From contig JAJQED010000003.1 of the NCBI GenBank assembly GCA_021201825.1, positions 10,772 through 74,771 of the forward strand: DNA of 64,000 nucleotides. Reading direction: 5' to 3'. The notes under the pieces were generated by a model, which was not told the origin of the DNA, did no database searches, and saw nothing but the letters and a program-made list of their open reading frames with translations. The stretch comes from Alistipes sp. (lineage in GTDB: Bacteria; Bacteroidota; Bacteroidia; Bacteroidales; Rikenellaceae). Position 1 is the stretch's first letter. Each line of letters starts with the position of its first letter. Positions 1-8,775 of the stretch are shown in pieces. The translations under genes and the position numbers were made by a program.

Positions 1-198
1 GCGGGGCTTGCCCGAAAGAAACTCGAGCGGTTGTCACGTTTCCTGTGCCGGGGAGTTGATTTATACAGGATGACTTCGTGATCCTGTGCCGCTGCGCGGG
101 GCTTGCCCGAAAGAAACTCGAGCGGTTGTCACGTTTCCTGTGCCGGGGAGGTGATTTACAGGATTACTTCGTGATCCTGTACCGCTGCGCGGGGCTTG
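1..198. repeat. Tandem direct repeat, about 95-bp unit
   Basis: Two nearly identical copies lie at 1-95 and 96-188, and the first 10 nt of a third copy at 189-198. The second copy is 2 nt shorter and carries a few substitutions. Each unit contains an imperfect hairpin built from ACAGGAT and ATCCTGT. No coding frame is supported. The array may continue to the left of the window. Function unknown. Confidence 0.85.
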
Positions 199-201
199 GC
201 T

Positions 202-320
202 AAAAGAATTTATAGCAGTCACTTCGTTATTTTATTTAGCCTTATTCCTGCATGTGCAAGCACACAGAAATAAGGCTAATAAAAAAGGTCGTCAAAGACG
301 ACCCTGCTATAAATTCTTTT
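202..320. repeat. Nested inverted repeat, 119 bp
   Basis: A perfect 17-bp inverted repeat (arms 202-218 and 304-320) encloses a second perfect 11-bp inverted repeat (236-246 and 269-279) and a 7-bp hairpin (287-303). It abuts the 3' end of the tRNA gene and follows the tandem repeat directly. It could be a small palindromic element or a structured tail of the tRNA transcript. No coding sequence is seen. Confidence 0.75.
281..303 (-). terminator. Intrinsic terminator of tRNA-Pro
   Basis: On the minus strand a 7-bp stem (GGTCGTC/GACGACC, loop TTT) is followed by six T residues, about 18 nt past the tRNA 3' end. This is a standard rho-independent terminator for the minus-strand tRNA. Confidence 0.75.
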
Positions 321-321
321 G

Positions 322-396
322 TCGGGATGACAGGATTCGAACCTGCGACCTCATCGTCCCGAACGACGCGCGCTAACCGGACTGCGCTACATCCCG
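322..396 (-). tRNA. tRNA-Pro (anticodon CGG)
   Basis: The minus strand folds into a complete cloverleaf. The acceptor stem is CGGGATG/CATCCCG with discriminator A. The anticodon stem CGTCG/CGATG holds loop TTCGGGA, giving anticodon CGG, which reads proline codon CCG. The T arm contains GGTTCGAATCC. CCA is not encoded. A terminator follows. Confidence 0.93.
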
Positions 397-627
397 TGCA
401 AAAATTGCGAAAAACCTGTTAGCCAATTATTTAGCCCGCAGGCCTGCGGTTTTGCGGTTTCAAAAATAGTGTAAAAAAGCTTATTTAAAAACTATTTGCC
501 GCTAAAAATTAATCCCCGGAGAATATTTCCCGATTTCCTGAACCGGGAGCAGCCTATTTGGACAAATGCTCCACTCGTGATAAATGTCGTCCGTTGGTGT
601 AATAAAGGTAATATCGGAAAATAAACC

Positions 628-657
628 CCCGGGCCGGAACGATAGCCACGGCCCGGG
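628..657 (-). terminator. Probable terminator of the glucan operon
   Basis: An 8-bp stem (CCCGGGCC/GGCCCGGG, arms 628-635 and 650-657) lies just past the stop of the GH3 gene and is followed on the minus strand by a T-rich stretch. The remaining bases between the tRNA and this hairpin (397-627) show nothing I can interpret. Confidence 0.6.
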
Positions 658-683
658 AGCCTCATGCGTTAACGGATTGTAAG

Positions 684-3011
684 TTAAAAGACTTTAGTCC
701 CGTTACAATAGATTTTCCGGGTATCTCCTCCGCAGCTTATGATAAAATCGCCCTCTTCGACTATCCAGTTGCCGTCCCTGCCTACGAAAGCAAGGCATCG
801 GGCGGGAATGGTGAACGTTAAACTTTCCTTGTCACCGGGAGAGAGTTCTATCTTCCTAAAAGACCTTAACCGGCTAACGTCAGGAGTAATGGAAGCCACA
901 AGGTCGGTCGAAAATACCATGACCGTCTCTTTACCCGCAAGCTCACCGGTGTTTGTCACCGTCACTTCTACCGTTATTTCGTCGTCGGGAGAGAATACTT
1001 CGGGATATACCGTAAGGTCGGAATACTCGAAAGTCGTATAACTCAACCCGTAACCGAAAGGCCATTGAACGGATACCGTCGCATCGTAATCGTAAGCCCC
1101 GTGCATCTTATCCAGGTTCTCGCTCGGTTTATGGTCGTATGTTATCAGCGAATTCACATAACGCGGGTACGTGTAGGGCAACTTACCGCAGGGGTTTGCA
1201 TCGCCGTATAAGACCCGGGCTACGGCATCGCCACCGTAGTTGCCCGGCAGGTAGGTCTGGAGCACCGCATCGGCAAATGGCTCTATGCTGTGGATTATAC
1301 GTGGACGGCCCTCGTTGAGAACCAGTATGATAGGTTTGCCGGTCGCCCCCAGCGCCCGGGCCAGTTCGATCTGGCCCGGCGACAGTGTCAGGTCGTCCAG
1401 GTTGCCCGGGGTTTCGCAGTAGGAATTCTCCCCGAGGCAAAGCACGATACAGTCGGCCCATTGGGCGGCCGCAACCGCTTTATCGATTTCCGGCTCGTTC
1501 TCCTTCCAGTAGGCGATGGCGGTGGTAGGAGGTTCGCCCTCCTTATATGTGATGCCGGGTTCGTATCTCACGTTGGAGTCGCCGGCGATCATACGGACCG
1601 CTTCCAGGATGGTATTGTAGGCCGAAGTGTAAAGCGGGGTTTTCTCGCCCTGCCAGGACAATGTCCACCCGCCGTTGAGGCTTCTCATACTGTTAGCATT
1701 CGGACCGGCGACAAGCACTTTCGTATCTTTATCCAGCGGCAATAGCCCGTTGCTGTTCTTCAATAGGGTAATCGATTCCAGGGCCGCCTGCCTGGCAAGT
1801 TCCTCGTGCGGCGCAGAAGCAAAATCCTCCAGCGTCTGATGGCTGGGGTAGGGGTCGTCGAAAAGCCCGAGCCGGTATTTGAGCCTTAGTATTCGCCTTA
1901 CCGCATCGTCGATGCGTTCCATCGGAACTTCGCCTTCTTCGACAAGTTCTTTAAGATATGTGCAGAAACTCAGTTCGTATGGTATCATAGCCATATCGAT
2001 ACCCGCATTGATCGCAATCTTGACCGCTTCCTTTTTGCTCGAGCAAACCTTGTCCCGAGTGTAAAGGTTGTTTATATCGGCCCAGTCGGTAACGATCATC
2101 CCGTCCCATTCCAGACCCTCTTTGAGCCATACGGTGAGCAACTGGTGGTCCGCATGGACGGGCACACCGTTTATCATACCCGAATTCACCATCACGGACA
2201 ATGCCCCGGCCCTCACGGCCTCGGCGAAAGGCTCGAAGTGCCGTTCTTTCAGGTCGTTCAGCGGAATGTAGGCCGGCGTGCGGTCTTTGCCGGAGAAAGA
2301 ACTGCCGTATCCCATGTAATGTTTGAGGCACGCCGCCACCTTGTTGTAAGGTATCCTCTCCCTGTCGGGACCCTGGTACCCCTCAACGGCGGCCCTGCCC
2401 AGAACGGAAACCAGGTAGGTATCCTCCCCGAATGTCTCCCACTGCCTCGACCACCGTTGGTCGCGACCCATGTCCAGTACCGGGGCGAAGTTCCAGGGGA
2501 CGCCGGTCGCCCTGCTCTCCGAGGCCGTAACGGCGGCGAGTTCCCTGACCAGGTCCGCATCGAACGTCGCCGCAAGCCCGATCTGCTGGGGATAAAGCGT
2601 TCCGCCCACCGTATAGGTTACCCCGTGTACCTGGTCTACCCCATAGATGACCGGGATACCCCCGTTGGCAAGGGCTACGTCCTGGATGCCGGTTACGATC
2701 TCCCTCCATTGGCCAACCTCCAAAGGCGTGTTGGACGCGGTATTGAGTATAGAACCGACCTTATAGTGCGCTATCACCGAATCCAGCATCACCCGGTCAA
2801 AACGGAAAGGCATGTCACTGCTGTAAATATCTTCTCCCTCCCCGATAACGTCGAGGGTTATTTGGGCCATTTGACCTAACTTTTGTTCGAGGCTTATCGT
2901 CCGCAAAAGGGAATCGATCTTCCGCTCCATTGTCGCATCCTGCCCGTTCAGGGCCGGTATCCAGACTCCGACGGCCACAACCGCCGTAATTATGCTCCTT
3001 GGTATCTGCAT
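684..3011 (-). CDS. GH3 beta-glucosidase (BglX-like), periplasmic
   Basis: A 775-residue glycoside hydrolase family 3 protein that removes terminal beta-linked glucose from oligosaccharides. An N-terminal hydrophobic stretch (residues 5-22) looks like a signal peptide, so a periplasmic location is inferred. The (beta/alpha)8 domain contains the conserved KH pair (about 230) and GMIVTDW with the nucleophile Asp near 309. The second GH3 domain starts near 410 and a fibronectin-III-like domain closes the protein. It lies 9 nt downstream of a GH16 endoglucanase and in the same strand order as susC and susD, so a final role in beta-glucan (laminarin-type) breakdown is likely. Exact linkage preference cannot be read from sequence. 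Confidence 0.92.
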   Translation of the reverse strand: MQIPRSIITAVVAVGVWIPALNGQDATMERKIDSLLRTISLEQKLGQMAQITLDVIGEGEDIYSSDMPFRFDRVMLDSVIAHYKVGSILNTASNTPLEVGQWREIVTGIQDVALANGGIPVIYGVDQVHGVTYTVGGTLYPQQIGLAATFDADLVRELAAVTASESRATGVPWNFAPVLDMGRDQRWSRQWETFGEDTYLVSVLGRAAVEGYQGPDRERIPYNKVAACLKHYMGYGSSFSGKDRTPAYIPLNDLKERHFEPFAEAVRAGALSVMVNSGMINGVPVHADHQLLTVWLKEGLEWDGMIVTDWADINNLYTRDKVCSSKKEAVKIAINAGIDMAMIPYELSFCTYLKELVEEGEVPMERIDDAVRRILRLKYRLGLFDDPYPSHQTLEDFASAPHEELARQAALESITLLKNSNGLLPLDKDTKVLVAGPNANSMRSLNGGWTLSWQGEKTPLYTSAYNTILEAVRMIAGDSNVRYEPGITYKEGEPPTTAIAYWKENEPEIDKAVAAAQWADCIVLCLGENSYCETPGNLDDLTLSPGQIELARALGATGKPIILVLNEGRPRIIHSIEPFADAVLQTYLPGNYGGDAVARVLYGDANPCGKLPYTYPRYVNSLITYDHKPSENLDKMHGAYDYDATVSVQWPFGYGLSYTTFEYSDLTVYPEVFSPDDEITVEVTVTNTGELAGKETVMVFSTDLVASITPDVSRLRSFRKIELSPGDKESLTFTIPARCLAFVGRDGNWIVEEGDFIISCGGDTRKIYCNGTKVF

Positions 3012-3020
3012 TGGTAAAAG

Positions 3021-3845
3021 TTATTCGATTTTTTTGTAAACCCTTATATAATCCACTTCGAGGGAGGCGGGGAAGATCAGTTCGTCCACTCCGTATTTGC
3101 CTCCCCAGTTCCCGCCCACGGCAAGGTTTACCGTAAGGTAAAAATTACGGTCGAACGGCCAGGACCCGTAACCGCTGCCGTCGTTGTCATAACGGAATAT
3201 CTCTTCGCCGTCGACAAAAGAAGTGATACGGTCCGGCTCCCATTCAAGCGCGTAAACATGATACTGTGTGCTGAAACCCGGGGCGTGCTTCTCCCCGTTC
3301 TTTTCGGTGCCGGTAAGGTGGTGATAATTTTCGGTGTGTACGGTCGACACTACCCGCCCCGGTTCGTATCCCACGCTTTCCACGATATCGATTTCGCCGG
3401 AAGCGGGCCACGTTCCGTATTCGTTCCCGGTGGGCAGCATCCACACCGCCGACCATAGACCCCGCCCGGCCGGCATCTTGACCCTGACCTCGAATCGGCC
3501 GTATTTCCAATCGGCTTTGCCCCTGGTTACGATCCGTGCCGAAGTATATTCAGGCTGGCCGTGCGGGAAACGGCGGGCCGTGATAAACAGTTTTCCGTCG
3601 CGGACTACCGCGTTGGCCGTATCCTTTTCGGTGTAATACTGCAGTTCGTCGTTACCCCATCCCCCGTCGTTCCAGAAAGTGTCGTAGGACCATTTGGTCG
3701 AATCGGGCAAACCCGTATAATCGAATTCGTCGTTCCATACCAGCTCCCAGACTCCCGAGCCGGTTTCGATACGGGTGCCGGGGGCGGACCGTCCGGAACA
3801 TCCGCAGAGTATGACGATCAGGCTTATTAAATATATCTTCTTCAT
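3021..3845 (-). CDS. GH16 endo-beta-glucanase lipoprotein (laminarinase type)
   Basis: A 274-residue glycoside hydrolase family 16 protein. The N-terminus is a lipoprotein signal with lipobox ending at Cys16 (LCGC), so it is probably membrane anchored, perhaps on the cell surface. The catalytic motif EIDIVE is at 151-156; the two Glu are nucleophile and acid/base, and the family cleaves internal beta-1,3 or mixed beta-1,3/1,4 glucan bonds. An aromatic-rich substrate cleft (WSYDTFWNDGGWGNDELQYY region) fits laminarinases. It is transcribed with the SusC/SusD pair and the GH3 gene, as in laminarin or mixed-linkage glucan loci. Confidence 0.93.
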   Translation of the reverse strand: MKKIYLISLIVILCGCSGRSAPGTRIETGSGVWELVWNDEFDYTGLPDSTKWSYDTFWNDGGWGNDELQYYTEKDTANAVVRDGKLFITARRFPHGQPEYTSARIVTRGKADWKYGRFEVRVKMPAGRGLWSAVWMLPTGNEYGTWPASGEIDIVESVGYEPGRVVSTVHTENYHHLTGTEKNGEKHAPGFSTQYHVYALEWEPDRITSFVDGEEIFRYDNDGSGYGSWPFDRNFYLTVNLAVGGNWGGKYGVDELIFPASLEVDYIRVYKKIE

Positions 3846-3862
3846 CTGGCGTATCGGGTAAA

Positions 3863-3892
3863 ACAGTCCGGCGGAGTGCTCCGCCGGACTGT
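3863..3892 (-). terminator. Intercistronic hairpin between susD and GH16
   Basis: A perfect 14-bp inverted repeat (arms 3863-3876 and 3879-3892) lies in the 64-bp gap between the susD-like stop and the GH16 start. On the minus strand it is followed by TTTT. It looks like a partial terminator or stabilising hairpin that would let susC/susD transcripts exceed those of the enzymes downstream. Confidence 0.65.
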
Positions 3893-3909
3893 CAAGGTAT
3901 CAAAATCGG

Positions 3910-5433
3910 TTACTTGAGAAGCCACATGACGTCGTTGTTCTCGTCAGTGCCGTTAAACTGGCGTGCCAGCGCTTCTTCCAGGTTGTCCCGGTTGGTCGTA
4001 GCCTCGGACGAGGGATACATCCACCGCAGCGGCAACTGGTTGGGGGCGTTGGGGTTGAGGTTGGTCGAAGTATCGAAAGGCAGTTCGGGATAGCCCGTGC
4101 GGCGGTATTCGAAATACTGCGCCTTGCCGTCCTGCATGAAGTTCATCAGGTAACGCTGGGTCCAGATCTGTTTGAGCCGGTCGTCCGTGGTGGATTTATA
4201 AGCGGCATCGCCCGTGAAATAATTGTCGATATAGGTTTCGGTGATGGGGCTGCCGTTGGCGTACGAAGAGTTCGTTGCCATCGTGAACTCCAGCGCCGCG
4301 CGTACGCCCCTTTCATAGTAATCCGCGGAATTGCCGCTCATCCATCCGCGCTCGATCGCTTCGGCGATCATCAGGCACTGGTCCGCATAACCGAAGTAGA
4401 CTAGCGGTTCGCTGTCCCGAAGTTCGTGGTAGCGGAAATTCATCCGGGAGTAATTTCCCGTGTTATGCAGGGCGTTGAGGGTAGTATAATCCAGGGTCAC
4501 GTCAAGGCCACGGTAAGCATTGAAATCCGTCGGGGAGTAACCGTCATTACCTGAATTTTCGTACGGCTCGGCATAGTAGAACAACCGGTAATCGTTCAGG
4601 TTCTTCAACATGTCAACTACGAAAGAACTTATTACGGTACCCATCGCAAAGTTGGTGTTAGTGCTGTAGAACGGATGGTAACGGTTCGTCTCGTCGGCAT
4701 AGACCAGCTGGTAGTTGTCGTCGTTCGATTCGAAGATCGGCCGGCTTGCAGCCGAGGCGAATCCGGATGCTACTGACAATGAGCTCTCGCCGGTTTTTTC
4801 CGACAGCGACATATAGACTTTCATCAGGAAACTGTTGCATGCTTTCCTCCATTTGGCATTGTCGCCGTTGTAGATCGGGTCGCCCGGGAAATCGTTTGTC
4901 GCATCGGCGAAATAAGCTTCGGCCTGGGTAAGCAGGTCTATTATGGTCTGGAAAACCGAGAGCTGTGTGTCGTAGCTCGGTTTGTAGAGGCCGTCGGCGC
5001 CTTTACCGGCATCGGTGCAGGGAATGTCGCCCATTTCCATGGTGAGCCTGTAAAGCACGAATGCCCTTGCGAACGCTCCTACGCCGAAATACGAGTTCTC
5101 GTAAATATCACCCTCGGCATATTCTTCCATCTTCTCGATATTGGGGAAAGCCGTGAACATATCGAAACTTCCCCGGCCGATATTGTTGTATTGCTCTGCC
5201 ATCGCACCCTCGGTTGCATACCCTACGTACTTGGGCAGGGCGCTGGTGGCAACGTAAGCTTTAACGTCCCCGCTGAATTTGTTTATTTTAAGTATCACCC
5301 CCGTACAAAGCATTTCGGGTGTTACCGTTGTGGGAGTATCGGGGTTGGTATTCAGGTCGTCCATGTCGTCGCAGGCCGACAAAAGCAGTACAGCCGTCGC
5401 AAATGCTATCAGTTTTATATATATGTTTTTCAT
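3910..5433 (-). CDS. SusD/RagB-like glycan-binding lipoprotein
   Basis: A 507-residue surface lipoprotein of the SusD-like 2 type. The signal peptide ends in a lipobox (LLSAC, Cys near 21), followed by Asp-rich residues as in surface-exposed Bacteroidetes lipoproteins. The helical TPR-like core holds the partner SusC and binds the glycan at the pore entrance. Start 12 nt after the susC stop. Together with the GH16 and GH3 enzymes it implies capture and import of beta-glucan oligosaccharides, although the ligand is inferred only from the neighbours. Confidence 0.93.
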   Translation of the reverse strand: MKNIYIKLIAFATAVLLLSACDDMDDLNTNPDTPTTVTPEMLCTGVILKINKFSGDVKAYVATSALPKYVGYATEGAMAEQYNNIGRGSFDMFTAFPNIEKMEEYAEGDIYENSYFGVGAFARAFVLYRLTMEMGDIPCTDAGKGADGLYKPSYDTQLSVFQTIIDLLTQAEAYFADATNDFPGDPIYNGDNAKWRKACNSFLMKVYMSLSEKTGESSLSVASGFASAASRPIFESNDDNYQLVYADETNRYHPFYSTNTNFAMGTVISSFVVDMLKNLNDYRLFYYAEPYENSGNDGYSPTDFNAYRGLDVTLDYTTLNALHNTGNYSRMNFRYHELRDSEPLVYFGYADQCLMIAEAIERGWMSGNSADYYERGVRAALEFTMATNSSYANGSPITETYIDNYFTGDAAYKSTTDDRLKQIWTQRYLMNFMQDGKAQYFEYRRTGYPELPFDTSTNLNPNAPNQLPLRWMYPSSEATTNRDNLEEALARQFNGTDENNDVMWLLK

Positions 5434-5445
5434 GGCTGTTCGTGT

Positions 5446-8400
5446 TTAGAATTTAAGCTTGATGTTGAAGCCGAGGTAGCGTGACGATGGGTCGGCGAAA
5501 TTCTCGACACCGCCGTCGGGGTCGGAATATTTGAACTCTTTGGCCCACAGCGCCACGTTCTGGCCTACGAACGATACGGAGGCTCCTTTGCACCCGAATT
5601 TGGCACAGAAGTCTTTCGGCAGGTCGTAGGTGAGCGAAATATCACGGATCTTGGTAAAGGTGGTTTTCAGCACATCTAGCGGAGAGGGATAGCCGCCCCA
5701 GATATAGTTCTTGTGAATGCGGGCTATATAGTCTTTGTAGGTGGTGTAGGTGTCGTTGGCTTCGAATTGCCTCGTGTCGCTGATCACCCGCCCGTAAGTG
5801 TCGTATTCCACGGAACCAATCGGCTCGCCGTTCGCATTGACTCTAACCCTGACACCTTGACTCAGGTGGTTGGCACCCCCCTGGGTCACATCCAGGTAGC
5901 GTTCGTAAGTTACGGAATTGGGATGCGAGCCGGCGATCCAGAGGTAAGCCTCTGTGACGCTCGGGGTGAGGCCGCCTACACGTCCGTCGAAAGCGATACT
6001 GAAAGTGAACCTCTTATATTTTACCGTTGACCGGATGCCCCACAACCAGTCCGGATTCGTATATCCGTAGAGTGAGGTGAAAGAGTTGAACAGGGGCAGG
6101 CCGCTGTTGTCATGAATGAGCTCGCCGGTATCGGTACGCTGGAAATCGTTGAGTATGTAATGGTCCACACGCTTGCCTTTGGCAACCCATAGGGCGTCGG
6201 TCGAGAACTCTTCGTCGATCTTGGTGTAATAGGTCGCATATTTGGACCAGTTCACGTCGATATCCCACCGCCAGTCCTTGGTCTTGATCGGGGTCCCCGA
6301 GAGTGAAAGTTCCCAGCCACGGGTCGTCCTCTCCTCGTCTATGTTTATATAGTTGCTCGTGTAACCGGTAGCGGAAGAGATAGAGGCGGATTTGAGGAAG
6401 TCGTACATCCTCTTTTCGTAATATGTCACGTCGACCGAAAAACGGTTGTTGAAGAAGCTGGCCATCGAACCTACTTCGAACGTGCTCGAGGTCTCGGGAT
6501 GAACTTCCGTACCGCGTATCGAGGTCGGCAGGCTTGCAGAAGTAAGGCTGCCCCACGAGCTGTTGGTCACGTTGTAGGCCACGTTGGTATCGTAGATGCC
6601 GGCCGGGGTTTTCGATACGGTCCACGACCCGCGGAGTTTCCAGAACGACAACCATGTCGTTTTGGGTAAAACTTCCGACGGCAGGAAACTTCCCGAAACC
6701 GACGGGTAAAGGTACGAGCGGGTAGACTTTGGAAGGGTCGAACTCCAGTCGTTACGCAGGGTCGCTTCGGCGAAGATCATATCCCTCCACGATCCGGCTA
6801 TACGTCCGTAGACGCTGTTCACCTGCCGTTCGCGGATGGTCGAAGTAACTTCGGCACTGTTGACCGATGCCTTGAGCGAGTAATATCCGGGAATGGATAG
6901 GCCGCCTTTGGTCTGGCCATACATGGTCTCGTCCTTGACATAGAAGATGGTACCCCCGACAAGGCCGTCTACGGTGAAGTCACCCCAGCGGTAATCTCCC
7001 GTGAGCAGGAAGTCGGTATTCATGCTGTAACCGGTGTTACGTTCGGTGCTATACATACCCACGCCGGCATTCTCCCAACCGTAGCCGTCGCCGGTACTGG
7101 AATAACTGCCCTTGGAGATCCTTACGTCCTGGCGGTCTACATAGAAGTCCAAACCCGAACGGAACGACGCCTGCAGCCACGGGGCGATGTCGTACGAAAG
7201 AAGCGCGAACGTATTCATAACGTCACGGTTTATCTCCCGGATTCGCTCGTTCATATAGAAATAGGGGTTGTCGAGCGATCCGGAAGAATAGGTATTGTTC
7301 TGTACTTCGTCCTTAACCAGCCAGTAGTTGTTCTTATAGTCGCGCACGTCCCAGTCGGTACCGCTCCAGATCAACAGCGAGTACATCGGGTCGTAGCTCG
7401 TGTAATTATTGAAACCTGCATTCGGTGCGTGATGTTTGTTGTAGGTAAACCCGGAGCTGAACGTGAATTTGTTCAGCCTGATATCCCCGCTGAGGTTATA
7501 CGTATACTTGTCGTATTTCAGGTTAGGATACTGCCCCTTGGTGTCTACCCAGGTGACCGAACCGCGAATGCTCCCTTTTTCGCCCTCGTGCGCGATACTT
7601 ATATTGTTATTGAGCACGTAACCGGTTTCGAGGAAGTTCTTGAAGTTGTTTTTGCCGACCGGCAGGTAGGGCATCTCTTCGAGCTGTTTGGTGATCGGGT
7701 TCCATTGCTCGAGGATCTGGCCCTCCATCAACTCACCCCAAACGCGGTCTGCGTTACGGGAATATGTATTGTCGGTACCGCGCCCGTAGGTTGATTGCTG
7801 TTTGGGTATGGCAACGAACCCCGAGTTGAACATGGTGGAGGAGTTGAACGAGACCGACAGGCCGCTGCCCTCGGCTCCCCGTTTGGTTGTAACCATCAAC
7901 GCCCCGTTTGCGCCACGGTAACCGTATAGTGCGGAAGCGGTGGGGCCTTTTAGCACCTCGATGCTTTCGATGTCGTCGGCCGCCAGGTCACGCATGGTCA
8001 TATTGCTGTAAGGTACCCCGTCGATAACCAGCAGCGGTTCTTCACCCCTTATTTTAATTACGGGAGCCTCGCCGAAGTCGCTCTGGTTGTTCACGAGCAT
8101 ACCTGCTACCTTACCGGTAAGCGAAGAAGCAACGTCGAAACCCTTGACGGTCTGGAGCAGATCGCCGTCCACTTTCTCGACGGCATAGCCCAGGGACTTT
8201 TCCTGCCGTTTGATACCGAGAGCAGTTACGATCACATTGTCAATAGCCGTGGCCATTTCGCTCATGGTGATCGTAAGATTCGTACGGCCGCTTATAGGTT
8301 CGGTGACCGATTCCATCCCAAGGTAGGTGAAGATCAGCGAAGAAGTTCCGGAAGCGGTAATGGTGAACATACCGTCCTGGTTGGTTGTAACCCCGTAACC

Positions 8401-8577
8401 GGTAGCTTCGTCGATAACGGCCACCCCGGCGATAGGCTCGCCACGGTCGTTGAATACCGTGCCCTTTATTTCTGACTGCTGCGCCAGAAGTTGGCCCGGG
8501 AAGTTAAAAAGGCAACACGTAACGGTAAAGAGCATGAGTGCCTTTTTAATCGATTCGAAAGGTCGTTTTTTTGTCAT
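5446..8577 (-). CDS. SusC/RagA-type TonB-dependent outer membrane transporter
   Basis: A 1043-residue outer membrane importer. After a signal peptide (to about residue 33) comes a carboxypeptidase-regulatory-like beta-sandwich (about 35-115), then the plug domain with the SusC signature ALYGYRGANGALMVTTKRG near residue 220, then a long 22-strand-type barrel ending in an aromatic residue (LKF). It works with the adjacent SusD to import oligosaccharides using TonB energy. It is the first gene of the four-gene minus-strand operon. No TAnnTTTG element is visible upstream, which suits a regulated promoter driven by the neighbouring sensor. Confidence 0.95.
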   Translation of the reverse strand: MTKKRPFESIKKALMLFTVTCCLFNFPGQLLAQQSEIKGTVFNDRGEPIAGVAVIDEATGYGVTTNQDGMFTITASGTSSLIFTYLGMESVTEPISGRTNLTITMSEMATAIDNVIVTALGIKRQEKSLGYAVEKVDGDLLQTVKGFDVASSLTGKVAGMLVNNQSDFGEAPVIKIRGEEPLLVIDGVPYSNMTMRDLAADDIESIEVLKGPTASALYGYRGANGALMVTTKRGAEGSGLSVSFNSSTMFNSGFVAIPKQQSTYGRGTDNTYSRNADRVWGELMEGQILEQWNPITKQLEEMPYLPVGKNNFKNFLETGYVLNNNISIAHEGEKGSIRGSVTWVDTKGQYPNLKYDKYTYNLSGDIRLNKFTFSSGFTYNKHHAPNAGFNNYTSYDPMYSLLIWSGTDWDVRDYKNNYWLVKDEVQNNTYSSGSLDNPYFYMNERIREINRDVMNTFALLSYDIAPWLQASFRSGLDFYVDRQDVRISKGSYSSTGDGYGWENAGVGMYSTERNTGYSMNTDFLLTGDYRWGDFTVDGLVGGTIFYVKDETMYGQTKGGLSIPGYYSLKASVNSAEVTSTIRERQVNSVYGRIAGSWRDMIFAEATLRNDWSSTLPKSTRSYLYPSVSGSFLPSEVLPKTTWLSFWKLRGSWTVSKTPAGIYDTNVAYNVTNSSWGSLTSASLPTSIRGTEVHPETSSTFEVGSMASFFNNRFSVDVTYYEKRMYDFLKSASISSATGYTSNYINIDEERTTRGWELSLSGTPIKTKDWRWDIDVNWSKYATYYTKIDEEFSTDALWVAKGKRVDHYILNDFQRTDTGELIHDNSGLPLFNSFTSLYGYTNPDWLWGIRSTVKYKRFTFSIAFDGRVGGLTPSVTEAYLWIAGSHPNSVTYERYLDVTQGGANHLSQGVRVRVNANGEPIGSVEYDTYGRVISDTRQFEANDTYTTYKDYIARIHKNYIWGGYPSPLDVLKTTFTKIRDISLTYDLPKDFCAKFGCKGASVSFVGQNVALWAKEFKYSDPDGGVENFADPSSRYLGFNIKLKF

Positions 8578-8775
8578 AGATTTTGGATTGACAGGTTAGT
8601 GTTAGCTACACCGAAGTTACTTCCAACCCCGGAAGCTGTCAAAAAAAAGACCCTTACAAAACTTTTACAAGCCTCTTTTTTTTACCGGGCAACCTTAACA
8701 TGAAGTATTTTGCCTTTGTCGTAAAAGCCGTTTTGCCAACTTGTTCCGCCCTCTCGGGACCTTAACATGGCCCGG

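Noticed and set aside
1-198. CRISPR array at the left edge
   Set aside because: The repeats are ~95 bp, adjoin without spacers, and no cas gene is near.
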